The notes beneath the pieces were generated by a model. The model was not told where the DNA came from and searched no databases. It saw only the letters and a program-made list of their open reading frames with translations. 64,000 bases of DNA from JBBIQH01 sp964475945 (GTDB lineage Archaea; Thermoproteota; Nitrososphaeria; Nitrososphaerales; Nitrosocaldaceae), in the NCBI GenBank assembly GCA_964475945.1, contig CAYYYF010000001.1, positions 62,001-126,000 of the forward strand, written 5' to 3'. A program made the translations under genes and the position numbers. Of this stretch, positions 40,523-50,577 are shown in pieces. Position 1 is the first letter of the stretch. Every line of letters starts with the position of its first letter.

Positions 40523-42959
40523 GTTATCCGATTTCATATCCCATAGGGATAGCAAGATTGAGTTTGGTGAAGGTGTTACAGTATTCATAGGTAAGAATGG
40601 CTCTGGCAAGTCATCTGTGATAGATGCCATAACCTATGCACTCTATGGTGAGCATACAAGGAACAGTAACAGGAACATTGTAAGGCATGGGGCAAGCAAG
40701 GCTGTTGTAATACTAGAGTTTACCCATAAGGGCAAGAGGTATAGGGTTGAGAGGAAGGTTGATAGCAAGGGTAACCTTGAGTCTGCTGTATTAAAGTATT
40801 ATGACGGTGATAAATTAAAGACAGAGGTTTATGGGGAGAGGAGGCAGTTTGGCGAATCTATAAGCAAGAGGATAGAGGAGATACTAGGCTTAGATTATGA
40901 TAAGATGAGGGTAGCAGGGATAATACAGCAGGGTGAGATAGATAGGATAATAGAGTATAAGCCGAAGGAGTTCAAGGAGTTGATAAACAATATAATAGGT
41001 ATTGACAGGCTTGATTATGCATATGAGAGGATGAGGGATGTTATAGATGGGTTCAGGGAGAGACTTAGGAGGGAGTATGGTTACGATGATCTTAACATAC
41101 CTGCTATACAGAAGGAGTTAGATGAGCAGAGGGCATTGGTAGTATCCATTAGCAAGGAGATAGAACGCCAGAAGGTATTGTTTGAGAATGTAAAGGCAAG
41201 CAGGGATCTTATGCTTAAAGAGTATGAGGGGTTGAAGTTACTCAAGGCAAAGTATGATGAGTTGAATCTACAGGTAAGTAACCTATACAACTACTTGAGT
41301 AGATTAAGGGATAGTATAGGGAAGGAGATAAGGGATAAGATGGAGTTGATAATGAAGGTGAGGAAGTGTATTACTATAGCCAGTAAGGAAGAGAGTATAG
41401 TTAGTGAGCTTAATAGGATAGAGGAGAGAATTGAGGAGATAGGGAGAGAGGTTAGTGATATAAGCAGGGAAGTTGCTGTACTTGAGGAGAGGAAGAAGAA
41501 TGCAAGGGATATGCTTAGGGTAATCAAGGATGGGAGGGATTACATCAGATATGTTAAAGAGAATTACGCAATACCTAAGATTCTGGAAGAGAAGAGGGCA
41601 AGACTAGATGAGATGGTTAAGAGGATAACCTCATACATACAGGAGATAAGTAGAATGGAGGGATTGCTTGAATGCTCAAGAATAGAGATTAAGGATAACA
41701 TATGCCCAATATGCAAGAATAGGGTTAGTAATGCTGAGGAGTTAGCAAGGGAGTTGGCAGGGGAGAGGGAGGTTCTTGCTAAGGCTATGAATGAGAAGAA
41801 GAGGGAGGTTGAGAGGTTGGAGAGGGAGAGGGTAGAATTGGAGAGGAGGGTTAGGGAGTTAGAGGATAAGGCAAGGAGGTTGGATACAGCAAGAGAGTTC
41901 CTTAAGATATACACGCTAGATGAGTCTAATATAGATGCAAATGAGAGGGAGTTACTATCCATAATCGATCAGGATATTAAGGGTTTGAAGGATAAGATCC
42001 TTGTATTGATGAAGGAGAAGGATGATCTTATTAAGAGGAAGAGAGAGTATACCAATAAGTATAATGAGATGATAGAGGCTAAAGCATTCCTTAAGGATAA
42101 GGGTATAGAGTCTTTAGATGCAGTAGATAGGCTAAGTGAGGAGATAAAGGAGAAGGAAAGGATATACAACCTACTCTCAAATATTAATGTTAATGAGAAA
42201 ATAGATAAGTTTGCTATAGATGATTACTCAAGGGATCTCATAGGTAAGATACAGACCCTAAGAGAGGAGAGTAAAGGGTTCTCTGAGGAGAGGTTCCATG
42301 AACTTGAGGGTAATATAAAGAGAGTAGAGGAGGATATGAAGAAGATAGAGGTTGATATAAAGAGTTTAGAGAATGATGTTAAGAAGATCAATGATAATAT
42401 AGAAGAGATGAGTAAGGTTAAGGATATACTTGATTATGCTAGAAGATACATTAATACACTTGAGAGTATTAGGAATAATGTATTCTATAGAGATGGTAAA
42501 GTTGCAAAGAGCCTAAGGAGTTGGGCCCTTGAGTATATCTCACGCAAGGCATCAGAGTATGCTAAACTCTTTGATATAGGAGTATCAAGGGTAGAGTTAA
42601 GGGAGAAGGATAATGCGATTGAGATACTATGCTATGGTAAGAGAGGTGTTATAGATATACACTCAATGAGTGGGGGAGAGAGAGTAGCGTTAGGCTTGGC
42701 ATTAAGGTTTGGCATAGCCTATGTTATGGGAGGATACAAGCTTGATTTTATAATACTTGATGAGCCTACAGTGCACCTAGATGAGGAGAAGAGGAGTGCC
42801 ATGGTTGAACTTATATCTACACTTGCAGATAACTCATCACTACAGATGATAGTTATAACCCATGATAGCGAGATATTTGAGAGTGCTAACGTTGATAACA
42901 TATATAGATTTGAGATGAGTGAGCAAGGAACAAGGATATCTAATATAAAGGATTCTTAG
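40506..42959 (+). CDS. rad50: DNA double-strand break repair ATPase Rad50
   Basis: 817 residues. N-terminal Walker A FIGKNGSGKSSVIDAI (about 30-45), two long coiled-coil arms, and the zinc hook Cys400-P-I-Cys403 at mid-length. C-terminal signature SMSGGERVALGLALRF and Walker B FIILDEPTVHLDEEKR complete the ABC-type ATPase head. The length is normal for archaeal Rad50. It is transcribed together with mre11. Confidence 0.95.
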   Translation: MIKRVELSDFISHRDSKIEFGEGVTVFIGKNGSGKSSVIDAITYALYGEHTRNSNRNIVRHGASKAVVILEFTHKGKRYRVERKVDSKGNLESAVLKYYDGDKLKTEVYGERRQFGESISKRIEEILGLDYDKMRVAGIIQQGEIDRIIEYKPKEFKELINNIIGIDRLDYAYERMRDVIDGFRERLRREYGYDDLNIPAIQKELDEQRALVVSISKEIERQKVLFENVKASRDLMLKEYEGLKLLKAKYDELNLQVSNLYNYLSRLRDSIGKEIRDKMELIMKVRKCITIASKEESIVSELNRIEERIEEIGREVSDISREVAVLEERKKNARDMLRVIKDGRDYIRYVKENYAIPKILEEKRARLDEMVKRITSYIQEISRMEGLLECSRIEIKDNICPICKNRVSNAEELARELAGEREVLAKAMNEKKREVERLERERVELERRVRELEDKARRLDTAREFLKIYTLDESNIDANERELLSIIDQDIKGLKDKILVLMKEKDDLIKRKREYTNKYNEMIEAKAFLKDKGIESLDAVDRLSEEIKEKERIYNLLSNINVNEKIDKFAIDDYSRDLIGKIQTLREESKGFSEERFHELEGNIKRVEEDMKKIEVDIKSLENDVKKINDNIEEMSKVKDILDYARRYINTLESIRNNVFYRDGKVAKSLRSWALEYISRKASEYAKLFDIGVSRVELREKDNAIEILCYGKRGVIDIHSMSGGERVALGLALRFGIAYVMGGYKLDFIILDEPTVHLDEEKRSAMVELISTLADNSSLQMIVITHDSEIFESANVDNIYRFEMSEQGTRISNIKDS

Positions 42960-42976
42960 AATAGAGTAAAGAAAGG

Positions 42977-43384
42977 TTATAGAAATACTACCATTCCCCC
43001 CTTCTTTGCTGCAGGTAATGCCTCATGTAAGAAACCTATTACATCCTCAAACTCAACACCTTCCTCAAGTGTATCCTGCGTTATACCCATCTGCTTAAGC
43101 ATATCCTTGCTCGGTCCACATGCTGTAACCCTGACCCCTGCTGCTATAGCATCCTTAAGATACTTTTCGAGTGGTGGTGCCCCTGCTAAAGTTATCTTGC
43201 TTGCCCCTCCTTTCTTTACTATCTCTAGTGCATCCATTGTACAGTAGAGCTTACACTTTGCACCCATTGCAACACTACCTAGTGCTAGAACGAATGCTGG
43301 GTATGCCCTGCTAGGATCCTTTGATACAAGCACTATATGGACTTCTTGCTCCTCACCATTACCCATATCATTCCTTGCTACCAA
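42977..43384 (-). CDS. DsrE/DsrF-like sulfur-relay family protein
   Basis: 135 residues; an internal ATG (Met7) is an alternative start. The DsrE fold is seen in VHIVLVSKDPSRAYPAFVLALGSVAMGAKCKLYCTMDAL and VRVTACGPSKDMLKQMG. Cys89 in TACGPS is in the usual persulfide position, and Cys44 and Cys48 are additional. It would carry or transfer sulfur together with TusA-type proteins. Stands alone, converging on rad50. Confidence 0.85.
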   Translation of the reverse strand: MVARNDMGNGEEQEVHIVLVSKDPSRAYPAFVLALGSVAMGAKCKLYCTMDALEIVKKGGASKITLAGAPPLEKYLKDAIAAGVRVTACGPSKDMLKQMGITQDTLEEGVEFEDVIGFLHEALPAAKKGGMVVFL

Positions 43385-43522
43385 TGGTATTAAACTATTA
43401 CTATACTTGGGATGCTATACATTAAGCCATAGGGATTTATATATCTGTTTATAAACTTCATTAAAAATTACTTCCGTCTTCTATCCAATAGCATTATAAA
43501 GAACTTATACATTATTAAATCA

Positions 43523-43858
43523 ATGCCTTGTGCTATATGCAGCTCAAGGTTTGCTGAACATGAATGCGTATACTGTAACAGCAGGGTATGCTCTGGCTGC
43601 ATAGATAATGATGCAAGGAAGTGTATAAGATGCAAGGGTTTGAAAAGCATGCCAGACAAGAGATTTGTAAAGAAGAATATGCATCTCTTCATATTAATAG
43701 GCTTAACATGGTTATTCGTTGTATTCCCTTACCCATTCCTACTTGGTTATGAACACTCCCTCCATTATGCTGTGCTCATACCAGTTATAATAGCAACTGT
43801 AGGGATGATTATACCCTTACTATTCCTATTCAGATATTGGAAGAGGAGTGGTAGGTAG
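43523..43858 (+). CDS. Membrane protein with N-terminal B-box-like zinc knuckles
   Basis: 111 residues. The first 40 hold a cysteine/histidine array (CAIC, HECVYC, CSGC, CIRC) that can bind two zinc ions in a B-box/HIT-like way. Two membrane helices follow (FILIGLTWLFVVFPYPFLLG and AVLIPVIIATVGMIIPLLFLF) and a short basic end. The zinc domain would be cytosolic. Function unknown. Confidence 0.75.
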   Translation: MPCAICSSRFAEHECVYCNSRVCSGCIDNDARKCIRCKGLKSMPDKRFVKKNMHLFILIGLTWLFVVFPYPFLLGYEHSLHYAVLIPVIIATVGMIIPLLFLFRYWKRSGR

Positions 43859-43864
43859 TAAGTA

Positions 43865-44893
43865 TTAAAGCCTTGCTTTTATCTCCTCCACAATAGCATC
43901 CGCAACCTCCTGAGTACTACTACTCCCTCCTATATCAACAGTCTTTATACCCTTGATTAATACATTGTATATGCAGGACTCTATTATACTTGATGCATCT
44001 AAGCATCTCTTATCATTATACTTCATGCCAAGCCAGTTAAGCATCATCCCTGCAGATAGTATGAATGATAAAGGATTTACTATACCCTTACCTGCTATAT
44101 CTGGGGCAGAGCCATGAACGGGCTCAAATATGGCATAGTTATCCCCTATATTTGCTGATGGTGCTAAACCTATACTACCTGTAACCTGTGCTGCCTCATC
44201 GGATAGTATATCACCATACATATTCCCTGTAACTATAACATCAAACTGCGATGGGTTCCTTATAAGGTTCATAGCACATGCATCAACATACATCTCACTA
44301 AAGCCTATGTTATAGTAACGTTTTGCTACTTCCCTACAGCATGATGCAAATAGACCATCAGTCTTCCTAAGCAAGTTTGCCTTATGCACAGCAGTAACAT
44401 GCTTCTTACCATCCCTAAACTCTGCTAACTTGAATGCATACTCTGCTATCCTTAACGATGCCTTTCTTGTAACAACCTTGACTGCTATGCTAGCAGTAGC
44501 ATCAAGTTCATACTCAAGTCCAGTATATAGATCCTCTGTATTCTCCCTTACTATAACAAGGTCTATGTTGCTATGTAAGGAGTTGATATTAGGATATACC
44601 TTTGCTGGCCTTACATTTGCATATAGATCAAGGCTCCTTCTTAAATACACTATAACATCTGCAGCACTCTCCCCTATGGGTGCCTTTAAGCATGCATCAG
44701 TGCCCTTTATAATACTTATAGAGTGCTCTGGTAATGCTTCACCATACTTCCTTAATGCTGAATCTCCAGCCTCAACATCAAGTATGTTAAGGTTTAGGTT
44801 CATCCTATCCTGTAATGCATAAAGTACCTTCTTTGTTGCAAGTGATACCTCTGGCCCTATACCATCGCCCTCTATGAATGCTATCCTATACAT
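43865..44893 (-). CDS. leuB: 3-isopropylmalate dehydrogenase (isocitrate/isopropylmalate dehydrogenase family)
   Basis: 342 residues. The family opening IAFIEGDGIGPEVSLATKKVL and the metal/substrate motifs VRENTEDLYTGLEYE, and VTGNMYGDILSDEAAQVTGSIGLAPSANIG, are intact. The end carries EPVHGSAPDIAGKGIVNPLSFILSAGMML. The position directly downstream of leuA favours leucine synthesis over isocitrate or homoisocitrate oxidation, but substrate assignment inside this family is not certain from sequence. Separated from leuA by 57 bp. Confidence 0.85.
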   Translation of the reverse strand: MYRIAFIEGDGIGPEVSLATKKVLYALQDRMNLNLNILDVEAGDSALRKYGEALPEHSISIIKGTDACLKAPIGESAADVIVYLRRSLDLYANVRPAKVYPNINSLHSNIDLVIVRENTEDLYTGLEYELDATASIAVKVVTRKASLRIAEYAFKLAEFRDGKKHVTAVHKANLLRKTDGLFASCCREVAKRYYNIGFSEMYVDACAMNLIRNPSQFDVIVTGNMYGDILSDEAAQVTGSIGLAPSANIGDNYAIFEPVHGSAPDIAGKGIVNPLSFILSAGMMLNWLGMKYNDKRCLDASSIIESCIYNVLIKGIKTVDIGGSSSTQEVADAIVEEIKARL

Positions 44894-44950
44894 GCATTAG
44901 GGATTGGTTGGATAGTATTATATTAATTAATACTTTAAATTTAAAAAATA

Positions 44951-46492
44951 TTATACCGTGTAACCCTTAACCTCTCTATCCTTATCCATATCTATAGCCT
45001 TCTTCATCATAACCTTGTTTATCCCGTTTATCATCGCTTGCACACTTGTAACCACTATATCCTCACCAGTTGCCCTTGCACTTGCAACCCTTCCATTGTT
45101 ATCCTCTACCTTGATGCTAACCTCTGCTAAGGCATCCGAGCCTCCACTTATAGCCTCTAGCCTGAACTCACTGAGCCTTATGCTTGCTATCTTATCAGTT
45201 ATCCTCTGTATTGCCTTCAATGCAGCATCTACTGGTCCAACACCAGTCTCTGCTACAACATACTCCTTCCCATCTATGGTTAATCTCACTGATGCTGTAG
45301 GCACTACATTTATACCTGTAGTAACAACAAAGTCCATCAGCCTAACATGCTCAACTATACTCTGCTGGTTCATAACCTGTGATGCTATTGCTACAAGATC
45401 TGCATCTGTCACATGCTTCCCCTTATCCCCTAGCTCCTTAACCCTTGCTACTATCTGCCTTAACTGCTCCTGCGTAGGCTTTATACCATACTCAGCAAGC
45501 ATTGCTGATATACCATGTATACCTGCATGCTTACCAGCCTCAAGCCACCTCTTCCTACCAACCAACTCTGGGCTTATAGGCTCATAGCATAATGGGTTTG
45601 ATAATACACCATGTGTATGTATACCAGACTCATGCCCAAATGCATTCTCACCAACTATAGCCTTGTTAGGTTGCACAACTATCCCTGTTAGGCTTGATAC
45701 CAGCTTTGATGTCTCATATAGCAAGGTTGTATTTATCCTAGTCTTCCTGTTATATAGGCAGTGTAGAGTCATAACAAACTCCTCTAGCGATGCATTACCA
45801 GCTCTCTCCCCTAACCCATTGATGGTTACATGTGCACACTCTGCCCCAGCCTCTATTGCTGCTATAGAGTTTGCTACTGCTAACCCAAAGTCATCATGGC
45901 AGTGTATGCTTATTGGAACATTAACAACCTGCCTCAACTCAGATATAAGATCATAGATATACTTGGGTGTAGCATAACCTACTGTATCTGGCACATCTAT
46001 TCTATCTGCATGTGCATCAACCACTGCCTTGTATACCTGCTTAAGATATGCTCTATCACTCCTTGTAGCATCCTCCGCAGAGAACTCCACATATAAGCCA
46101 TGGGTCTTACAGTAATCTATTATATCTACTGCCTTCCTTAATGCCTCCTCTCTGCTTATCTTAAGTTTGTATTGCAGGTGTATATCAGAGGTTGCTATGA
46201 ATGTATGCACATACCTTACATCACATGCTAGAGCAGCATCTATATCCCTCTTATCTGCCCTTGCCAATACAGAGATCTCACTCCTTAGCCCTTGCTTGAC
46301 TATCATCTTAACAGCCTCCATCTCCCCTTTTGATACTATTGGGAACCCTGCCTCTATAACATCAACCCCTAACTTATCCAACTGGATTGCTATTGCAAGT
46401 TTATCCTCTGGTGTTAACGTTACCCCTGGGGTCTGCTCACCATCCCTTAAAGTTGTATCATATATCCTTACATACTCACTCATATACCACAC
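44951..46492 (-). CDS. leuA: 2-isopropylmalate synthase
   Basis: 513 residues; ATG at 46492 or at 46483 (MSEYVRIYD). The catalytic TIM barrel has LRDGEQTPGV, VIEAGFPIVSKGE and the metal-binding HCHDDFGLAVANS, then GLGERAGNASLEE. A C-terminal LeuA dimer domain of about 130 residues (GVGPVDAALKAIQRITD) is the leucine feedback site. It condenses acetyl-CoA with 2-oxoisovalerate. It overlaps the end of ilvN. Homocitrate or citramalate synthase activity is possible in this family, but the neighbours argue for leucine. Confidence 0.88.
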   Translation of the reverse strand: MWYMSEYVRIYDTTLRDGEQTPGVTLTPEDKLAIAIQLDKLGVDVIEAGFPIVSKGEMEAVKMIVKQGLRSEISVLARADKRDIDAALACDVRYVHTFIATSDIHLQYKLKISREEALRKAVDIIDYCKTHGLYVEFSAEDATRSDRAYLKQVYKAVVDAHADRIDVPDTVGYATPKYIYDLISELRQVVNVPISIHCHDDFGLAVANSIAAIEAGAECAHVTINGLGERAGNASLEEFVMTLHCLYNRKTRINTTLLYETSKLVSSLTGIVVQPNKAIVGENAFGHESGIHTHGVLSNPLCYEPISPELVGRKRWLEAGKHAGIHGISAMLAEYGIKPTQEQLRQIVARVKELGDKGKHVTDADLVAIASQVMNQQSIVEHVRLMDFVVTTGINVVPTASVRLTIDGKEYVVAETGVGPVDAALKAIQRITDKIASIRLSEFRLEAISGGSDALAEVSIKVEDNNGRVASARATGEDIVVTSVQAMINGINKVMMKKAIDMDKDREVKGYTV

Positions 46493-46967
46493 CCCTAGGC
46501 AGAGAACATACCCCTGTTCTTGCTAACTGTATTATGCCGTAATGCTCAACCAATGATTTAAAGGCATCTATCTTATCTGGTGTGCCTGTTATCTCTACCA
46601 TCATGGATCTCTTACTAATATCAATAACCTTCCCCCTAAAAACATTTACTAGATTCATTACCTCTAACCTTGTTGTTGTATCCTCAGCCCTTAGCTTTAT
46701 CAATGCCAACTCCCTATATACACTGTTATCCAATGGTAACCTCTCTACGCTAACAACATCTATTAGTTTCATAAGCTGCTTAACCAACTGCTCAACTGTA
46801 TGCTCATCACCATTGATCGTTATGGTTATCCTTGAGAGATCCTGCTGCTCTGTTGGTCCTACGGATAATGACTCTATATTGAAGCCCCTTGCCCTAAACA
46901 TATTCGATACCCTAAAGAGCACGCCAGGCTTATTCTCAACTAATGCAGATATTATATTCCATGGCAT
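46476..46967 (-). CDS. ilvN: Acetolactate synthase small (regulatory) subunit
   Basis: 163 residues. N-terminal ACT domain (IISALVENKPGVLFRVSNMFRARGFNIESLSVGPTEQ) and a C-terminal ACT-like domain (YRELALIKLRAEDTTTRLEVMNLVNVFRGKVIDISKRSMMVEITGTPDKI). It confers valine feedback on IlvB. It lies 8 bp after ilvB and overlaps leuA by up to 17 bp. Confidence 0.93.
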   Translation of the reverse strand: MPWNIISALVENKPGVLFRVSNMFRARGFNIESLSVGPTEQQDLSRITITINGDEHTVEQLVKQLMKLIDVVSVERLPLDNSVYRELALIKLRAEDTTTRLEVMNLVNVFRGKVIDISKRSMMVEITGTPDKIDAFKSLVEHYGIIQLARTGVCSLPRGVVYE

Positions 46968-46975
46968 AGAATCAC

Positions 46976-48676
46976 CTATGCAGCAAGGATGGTATCCTTC
47001 AACCCCTTCCCTGGTGGCATGAACGGGAATACATTCTCCTCAGGGTCTATGGGTATATCTATCACTGTTGTAACATCACTGCTCAATGCACTCTTTATAG
47101 CCTTCTCTAACTCCTGCATGCTCTGAGCCCTTATACCCTGTGCACCGTAAGCCTCTGCTACCTTCACAAAGTCTGGCATACCTTTAAGATCAACCCCTAT
47201 CATCCTTCTGTTGTAGAATAGCCTCTGCCATTGAGCAACCATGCCAAGGGAGTAGTTATTAAGCAAGAATACTATAACAGGTATATCCTCAAGGACAGAT
47301 ACTGCTAGAGAGTTCTCTGTCATGTTAAAGCTACCATCTCCAGCAATATCAACAACATGCACATCAGGCTTTGCTACCTTTGCACCTATAGATGCTGGGA
47401 ACCCAAAGCCCATGGTCCCTAGCCCTGTTGAGCTGAAGAATGTGCCTGGCATTATAACATCAAAGTGCAGGGATGTCCACATCTGGCACTGACCAACCTC
47501 AGTAGTCACTATGCTCTCTGCTGGGAGCAACTCTCTTAACTTCTTTATGGCCTTCATTGCGGTAACCTCTCTACTACCATTATCCTTCACATTACTCCTA
47601 TAGTACTCCTTGACCTCCCTAACATGCCTTAGCCATGGGGTCTCCTCCCCCTCAGTATACTTCTTTATAACCTTGCTTGCAAGCATCTTAAGCATTATCC
47701 TTAATGATACCTTAACATCACCAACTATACCAACATCAACCTGCTTATTCTTACCTATCTCCGCTGGATCTATGTCTATATGTATTATCTTCATATCCTT
47801 ACCAAACTCATCGAACCTACCTACTGATCTATCTGAGAATCTAGAGCCTATAGCAAGTAGCACATCAGCCTCAGTTACAAGTTTATTAGCCTCAGCATGT
47901 CCATGCATGCCTATAGGGCCGAGGGATAATGGATGATTCTCTGGGAATACACCCTTGCCCTTGAAGGTTGTAACAACTGGGATCATGAGCATCTCAGCAA
48001 GTGCTTGGAGTTCACTGAATGCGCCAGAGATGTGAACCCCTCCACCAGCCATTATCATAGGCCTCTCAGCATTGAGTAGTAGATCTATTGCCCTTGTTAC
48101 TTGAGTAACATCAGGCTCTATATGGGGAGAATAGCCCCTTATCTTAACAAACTCTGGGAACTCTGTATCTGCAACCTCCTGCTGCACATCCTTTGGTATA
48201 TCTATAAGCACAGGCCCAGGTCTACCACTCTCTGCTATATAGAATGCCTTCTTAACAGTCTCAGGTATAACCTTGGCACTCATAGGCTGGAAGCAGTATT
48301 TGGTTATAGAGGTGCATATACCTACTATATCACACTCCTGGAATGCATCCTTGCCTATCATCTCCCTAGGCACCTGCCCAGTTATAGCAACCATTGGGCT
48401 AGAATCCATGTATGCTGTTGCTATACCAGTTACTAGATTTGTTGCCCCTGGACCTGAGGTTGCTAAGCATACACCAGCCTTACGCCTTATCCTAGCATAA
48501 CCATCTGCCATATGAGCAGCAGACTGCTCATGCCTGATAAGTATATGCCTGATGCTACTTGAGTATAACTCATCGTATATAGGTAGGTTCGCACCTCCTG
48601 GCATACCAAAGATTACCTCTACACCCTCCATCTCTAATGCCTTGATCAATGCCCTTGCACCAGATAACTCAACCAT
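46976..48676 (-). CDS. ilvB: Acetolactate synthase large (catalytic) subunit
   Basis: 566 residues, thiamine diphosphate enzyme. Glu of the N-terminal ThDP domain is in RHEQSAAHMADGYARI, the FAD-type middle domain contains PMIMAGGGV, and the ThDP/Mg motif is GDGSFNMTENSLAVSVLEDIPVIVFLLNN. It forms acetolactate from pyruvate. It leads the minus-strand operon ilvB-ilvN-leuA-leuB; ilvC, ilvD and leuCD are not in this window. Confidence 0.94.
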   Translation of the reverse strand: MVELSGARALIKALEMEGVEVIFGMPGGANLPIYDELYSSSIRHILIRHEQSAAHMADGYARIRRKAGVCLATSGPGATNLVTGIATAYMDSSPMVAITGQVPREMIGKDAFQECDIVGICTSITKYCFQPMSAKVIPETVKKAFYIAESGRPGPVLIDIPKDVQQEVADTEFPEFVKIRGYSPHIEPDVTQVTRAIDLLLNAERPMIMAGGGVHISGAFSELQALAEMLMIPVVTTFKGKGVFPENHPLSLGPIGMHGHAEANKLVTEADVLLAIGSRFSDRSVGRFDEFGKDMKIIHIDIDPAEIGKNKQVDVGIVGDVKVSLRIMLKMLASKVIKKYTEGEETPWLRHVREVKEYYRSNVKDNGSREVTAMKAIKKLRELLPAESIVTTEVGQCQMWTSLHFDVIMPGTFFSSTGLGTMGFGFPASIGAKVAKPDVHVVDIAGDGSFNMTENSLAVSVLEDIPVIVFLLNNYSLGMVAQWQRLFYNRRMIGVDLKGMPDFVKVAEAYGAQGIRAQSMQELEKAIKSALSSDVTTVIDIPIDPEENVFPFMPPGKGLKDTILAA

Positions 48677-48780
48677 CTCTACTCACCTAAAGTATATACA
48701 TAATATATATAATCAATACTCTGCATGTAAGGATAAGAGAGTGTAAATAATTATAAATATTTTACTCCATCTTCAATGCT

Positions 48781-49191
48781 ATGAGAGAGATAGAGGTTAT
48801 AATGGAGGTTATAAACCAGGCATTGGGTATAGGAAAGAGTAAGGATCTTTATGCAGTAAGGGTTATACATGATTTAGGGTTAACAAAGTTCAGTGATACT
48901 CCCCCATACCATAGGATGGAGTATGAGGAGGCATGCCTGCATGAGGAGATGTTCTTTGCTAATGTATCCGATTACGAGTTTAGCATAGAGGATCTTAGGA
49001 TAGATATACTTGATAAAGACTCTAGTGTAGCATTAGCAACATTCCTGCTAGAGCATAAGGGTATAGTAGTAGATGATTACAGTTTCACAGGGAATGTTAT
49101 GAGGGAGAGGGTTAGATGCACCTTTGTATTAAAGAAGGATGAGGGTAGATGGAAGATAGTACATGAACATCTATCTAGATTTATTAGCTAA
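48781..49191 (+). CDS. SnoaL/NTF2-like domain protein
   Basis: 136 residues. The cone-shaped NTF2-like fold is suggested by the N-terminal helices and the final strand pair FTGNVMRERVRCTFVLKKDEGRWKIVHEHLSRF, the typical RWKIVHEHxS end of SnoaL-like/DUF4440 proteins. Such proteins bind small ligands or act as small isomerases; no specific function is assignable. It is divergent from ilvB. Confidence 0.75.
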   Translation: MREIEVIMEVINQALGIGKSKDLYAVRVIHDLGLTKFSDTPPYHRMEYEEACLHEEMFFANVSDYEFSIEDLRIDILDKDSSVALATFLLEHKGIVVDDYSFTGNVMRERVRCTFVLKKDEGRWKIVHEHLSRFIS

Positions 49192-49235
49192 GTATCTATT
49201 TTAGAGTAATATATAGCATAATACAAATAATCTTT

Positions 49236-49665
49236 ATGGAAGCCGAAGATTATATGTTAACATTAGTAATTGTAGCAATAATATTAATGCTGCCACTAGA
49301 ATCCATATATGCTGCAGAGTATAATACTTATACTGCAGTTAATTCTAACAAATATGAATATGGTACTAGCAGATAGAACATCCTACAAGCCTTCACTAAT
49401 TTATACACTAGATAAGGATCATAGAGATTATATGGTATATATTGCTAATGATTATCTATGTAGAATTTAACTGCACTACTAGGTCATCATAGAGATTATA
49501 TGGTATATATTGCTAATGGTGTTAAGCATACGATAGGTGCAGGAATGACGTGGGATAAATCGAATACAGGTAGCATAAGGGGATGTTAATGATTTATGTA
49601 GGGCCTCCAACATATACTGTAGATGATTGTACGATCGACTCATCTGCATGGGAACCAGGGAGTGA
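49236..49665 (+). pseudogene. Decayed exported-protein gene with internal 33-bp direct repeat
   Basis: An ATG at 49236 opens a signal-peptide-like start (YMLTLVIVAIILMLPLESIYA) that stops at 49374. Coherent protein then continues in a second frame (DRTSYKPSLIYTLDKDHRDY), and after another break in a third (VKHTIGAGMTWDKSNTG, then PPTYTVDDCTIDSSAWEPG). The 33-bp sequence starting ATCATAGAGATTATATGG occurs at 49418-49450 and 49486-49518, a 68-bp offset that itself breaks the frame. This looks like a small exported protein gene damaged by duplication and frameshifts. Confidence 0.6.
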
Positions 49666-49671
49666 GTTGCA

Positions 49672-50476
49672 ATGAAAGCCATTATGTATATCATAGTTGT
49701 CCTTGTTGTCTTTGGCATACTCATATTTATGTTAAGTAGTGATATGTCTATTACTGGTATGAATAGATACAATATATGGGAGGAGTACTCTTAATGCGAG
49801 GTGGATGCTCAATTAAGGATAGTAAGGGATGTATTAAAGGATAGATATCCATTCAAGGTTGATTTAGCATTCCCAACCTATATACCAGAGGGTTATAAGC
49901 CTATCACTGTCGACTGGGTTATAGATGGACCTGATCAACCGAATGGCTATGTTAAGATAATATACTGGGATAAGGGGAGTTGTCATGATCTATACTTTAA
50001 GGTAGGGAGAATGCAGCCTATGCATTGCATGGAGCGTTTATGTTCATAGCAGTACTCCCAGATAAACCTGGACCAGTAGAAAAGGGTACAAATGATTCAC
50101 AGGTAGATAAAGCGCTTGCTGATTATGAGAGTAGAAAGGATGATATACGTGCGCCTATGCAAGAGGTAAGGTTAAGCAATGGTTACAGGGCAGTAGGCTG
50201 GGAGCCTTTCATGGGTATAGGGGTATTGCTATGATAGAATGCCCAGAGTTTGATGATAAGAGAGTGGTTGATACCTTGGTTGATAGCAGTGATAATGTAA
50301 CATGCAAGTATGATGATGGTAGCATCTATAAAGGATTAATTACAGGGACTGAAGAAGCACCTCAGGCTGGAATGGTAACTTATCTACATGAAGAGTATAA
50401 CCTTGGTATAGGTGTTAGAGGAGGGCTACCATTGGAGTTAGCAGAGATAGCTGGTTCAGTTAAGGTAATCAACTAA
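49672..50476 (+). pseudogene. Interrupted exported-protein gene (one in-frame stop, two frameshifts)
   Basis: A membrane or signal start (MKAIMYIIVVLVVFGILIFMLSS) opens at 49672 and meets TAA at 49792-49794. The same frame continues past the stop with sensible protein (RIVRDVLKDRYPFKVDLAFPTYIPEGYKPITVDW) to 50049. The reading then moves to a second frame (DKPGPVEKGTNDSQVDKALADY... GYRAVGWEP) and near 50231 to a third (VTCKYDDGSIYKGLITGTEE... YNLGIGVRGGLPLELAEIAGSVK) ending at 50476. The YIPEGYKP and final LPLELAEIAGSVK parts resemble DUF4367-type exported domains, tentatively. A true pseudogene is most likely; sequence error is the alternative. Confidence 0.65.
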
Positions 50477-50577
50477 TGCTTGTAATATTAGCATCTAACA
50501 TGCTATGAGAGGTTAAAAGTAATAATACATATTCAAAATTATATATAAAGTGTTGCTGATAGTATACAGGATAGGGG

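Noticed and set aside
49418..49518. CRISPR-like repeat
   Set aside because: Only two copies of 33 bp, within a decayed coding region, and the spacing does not continue.
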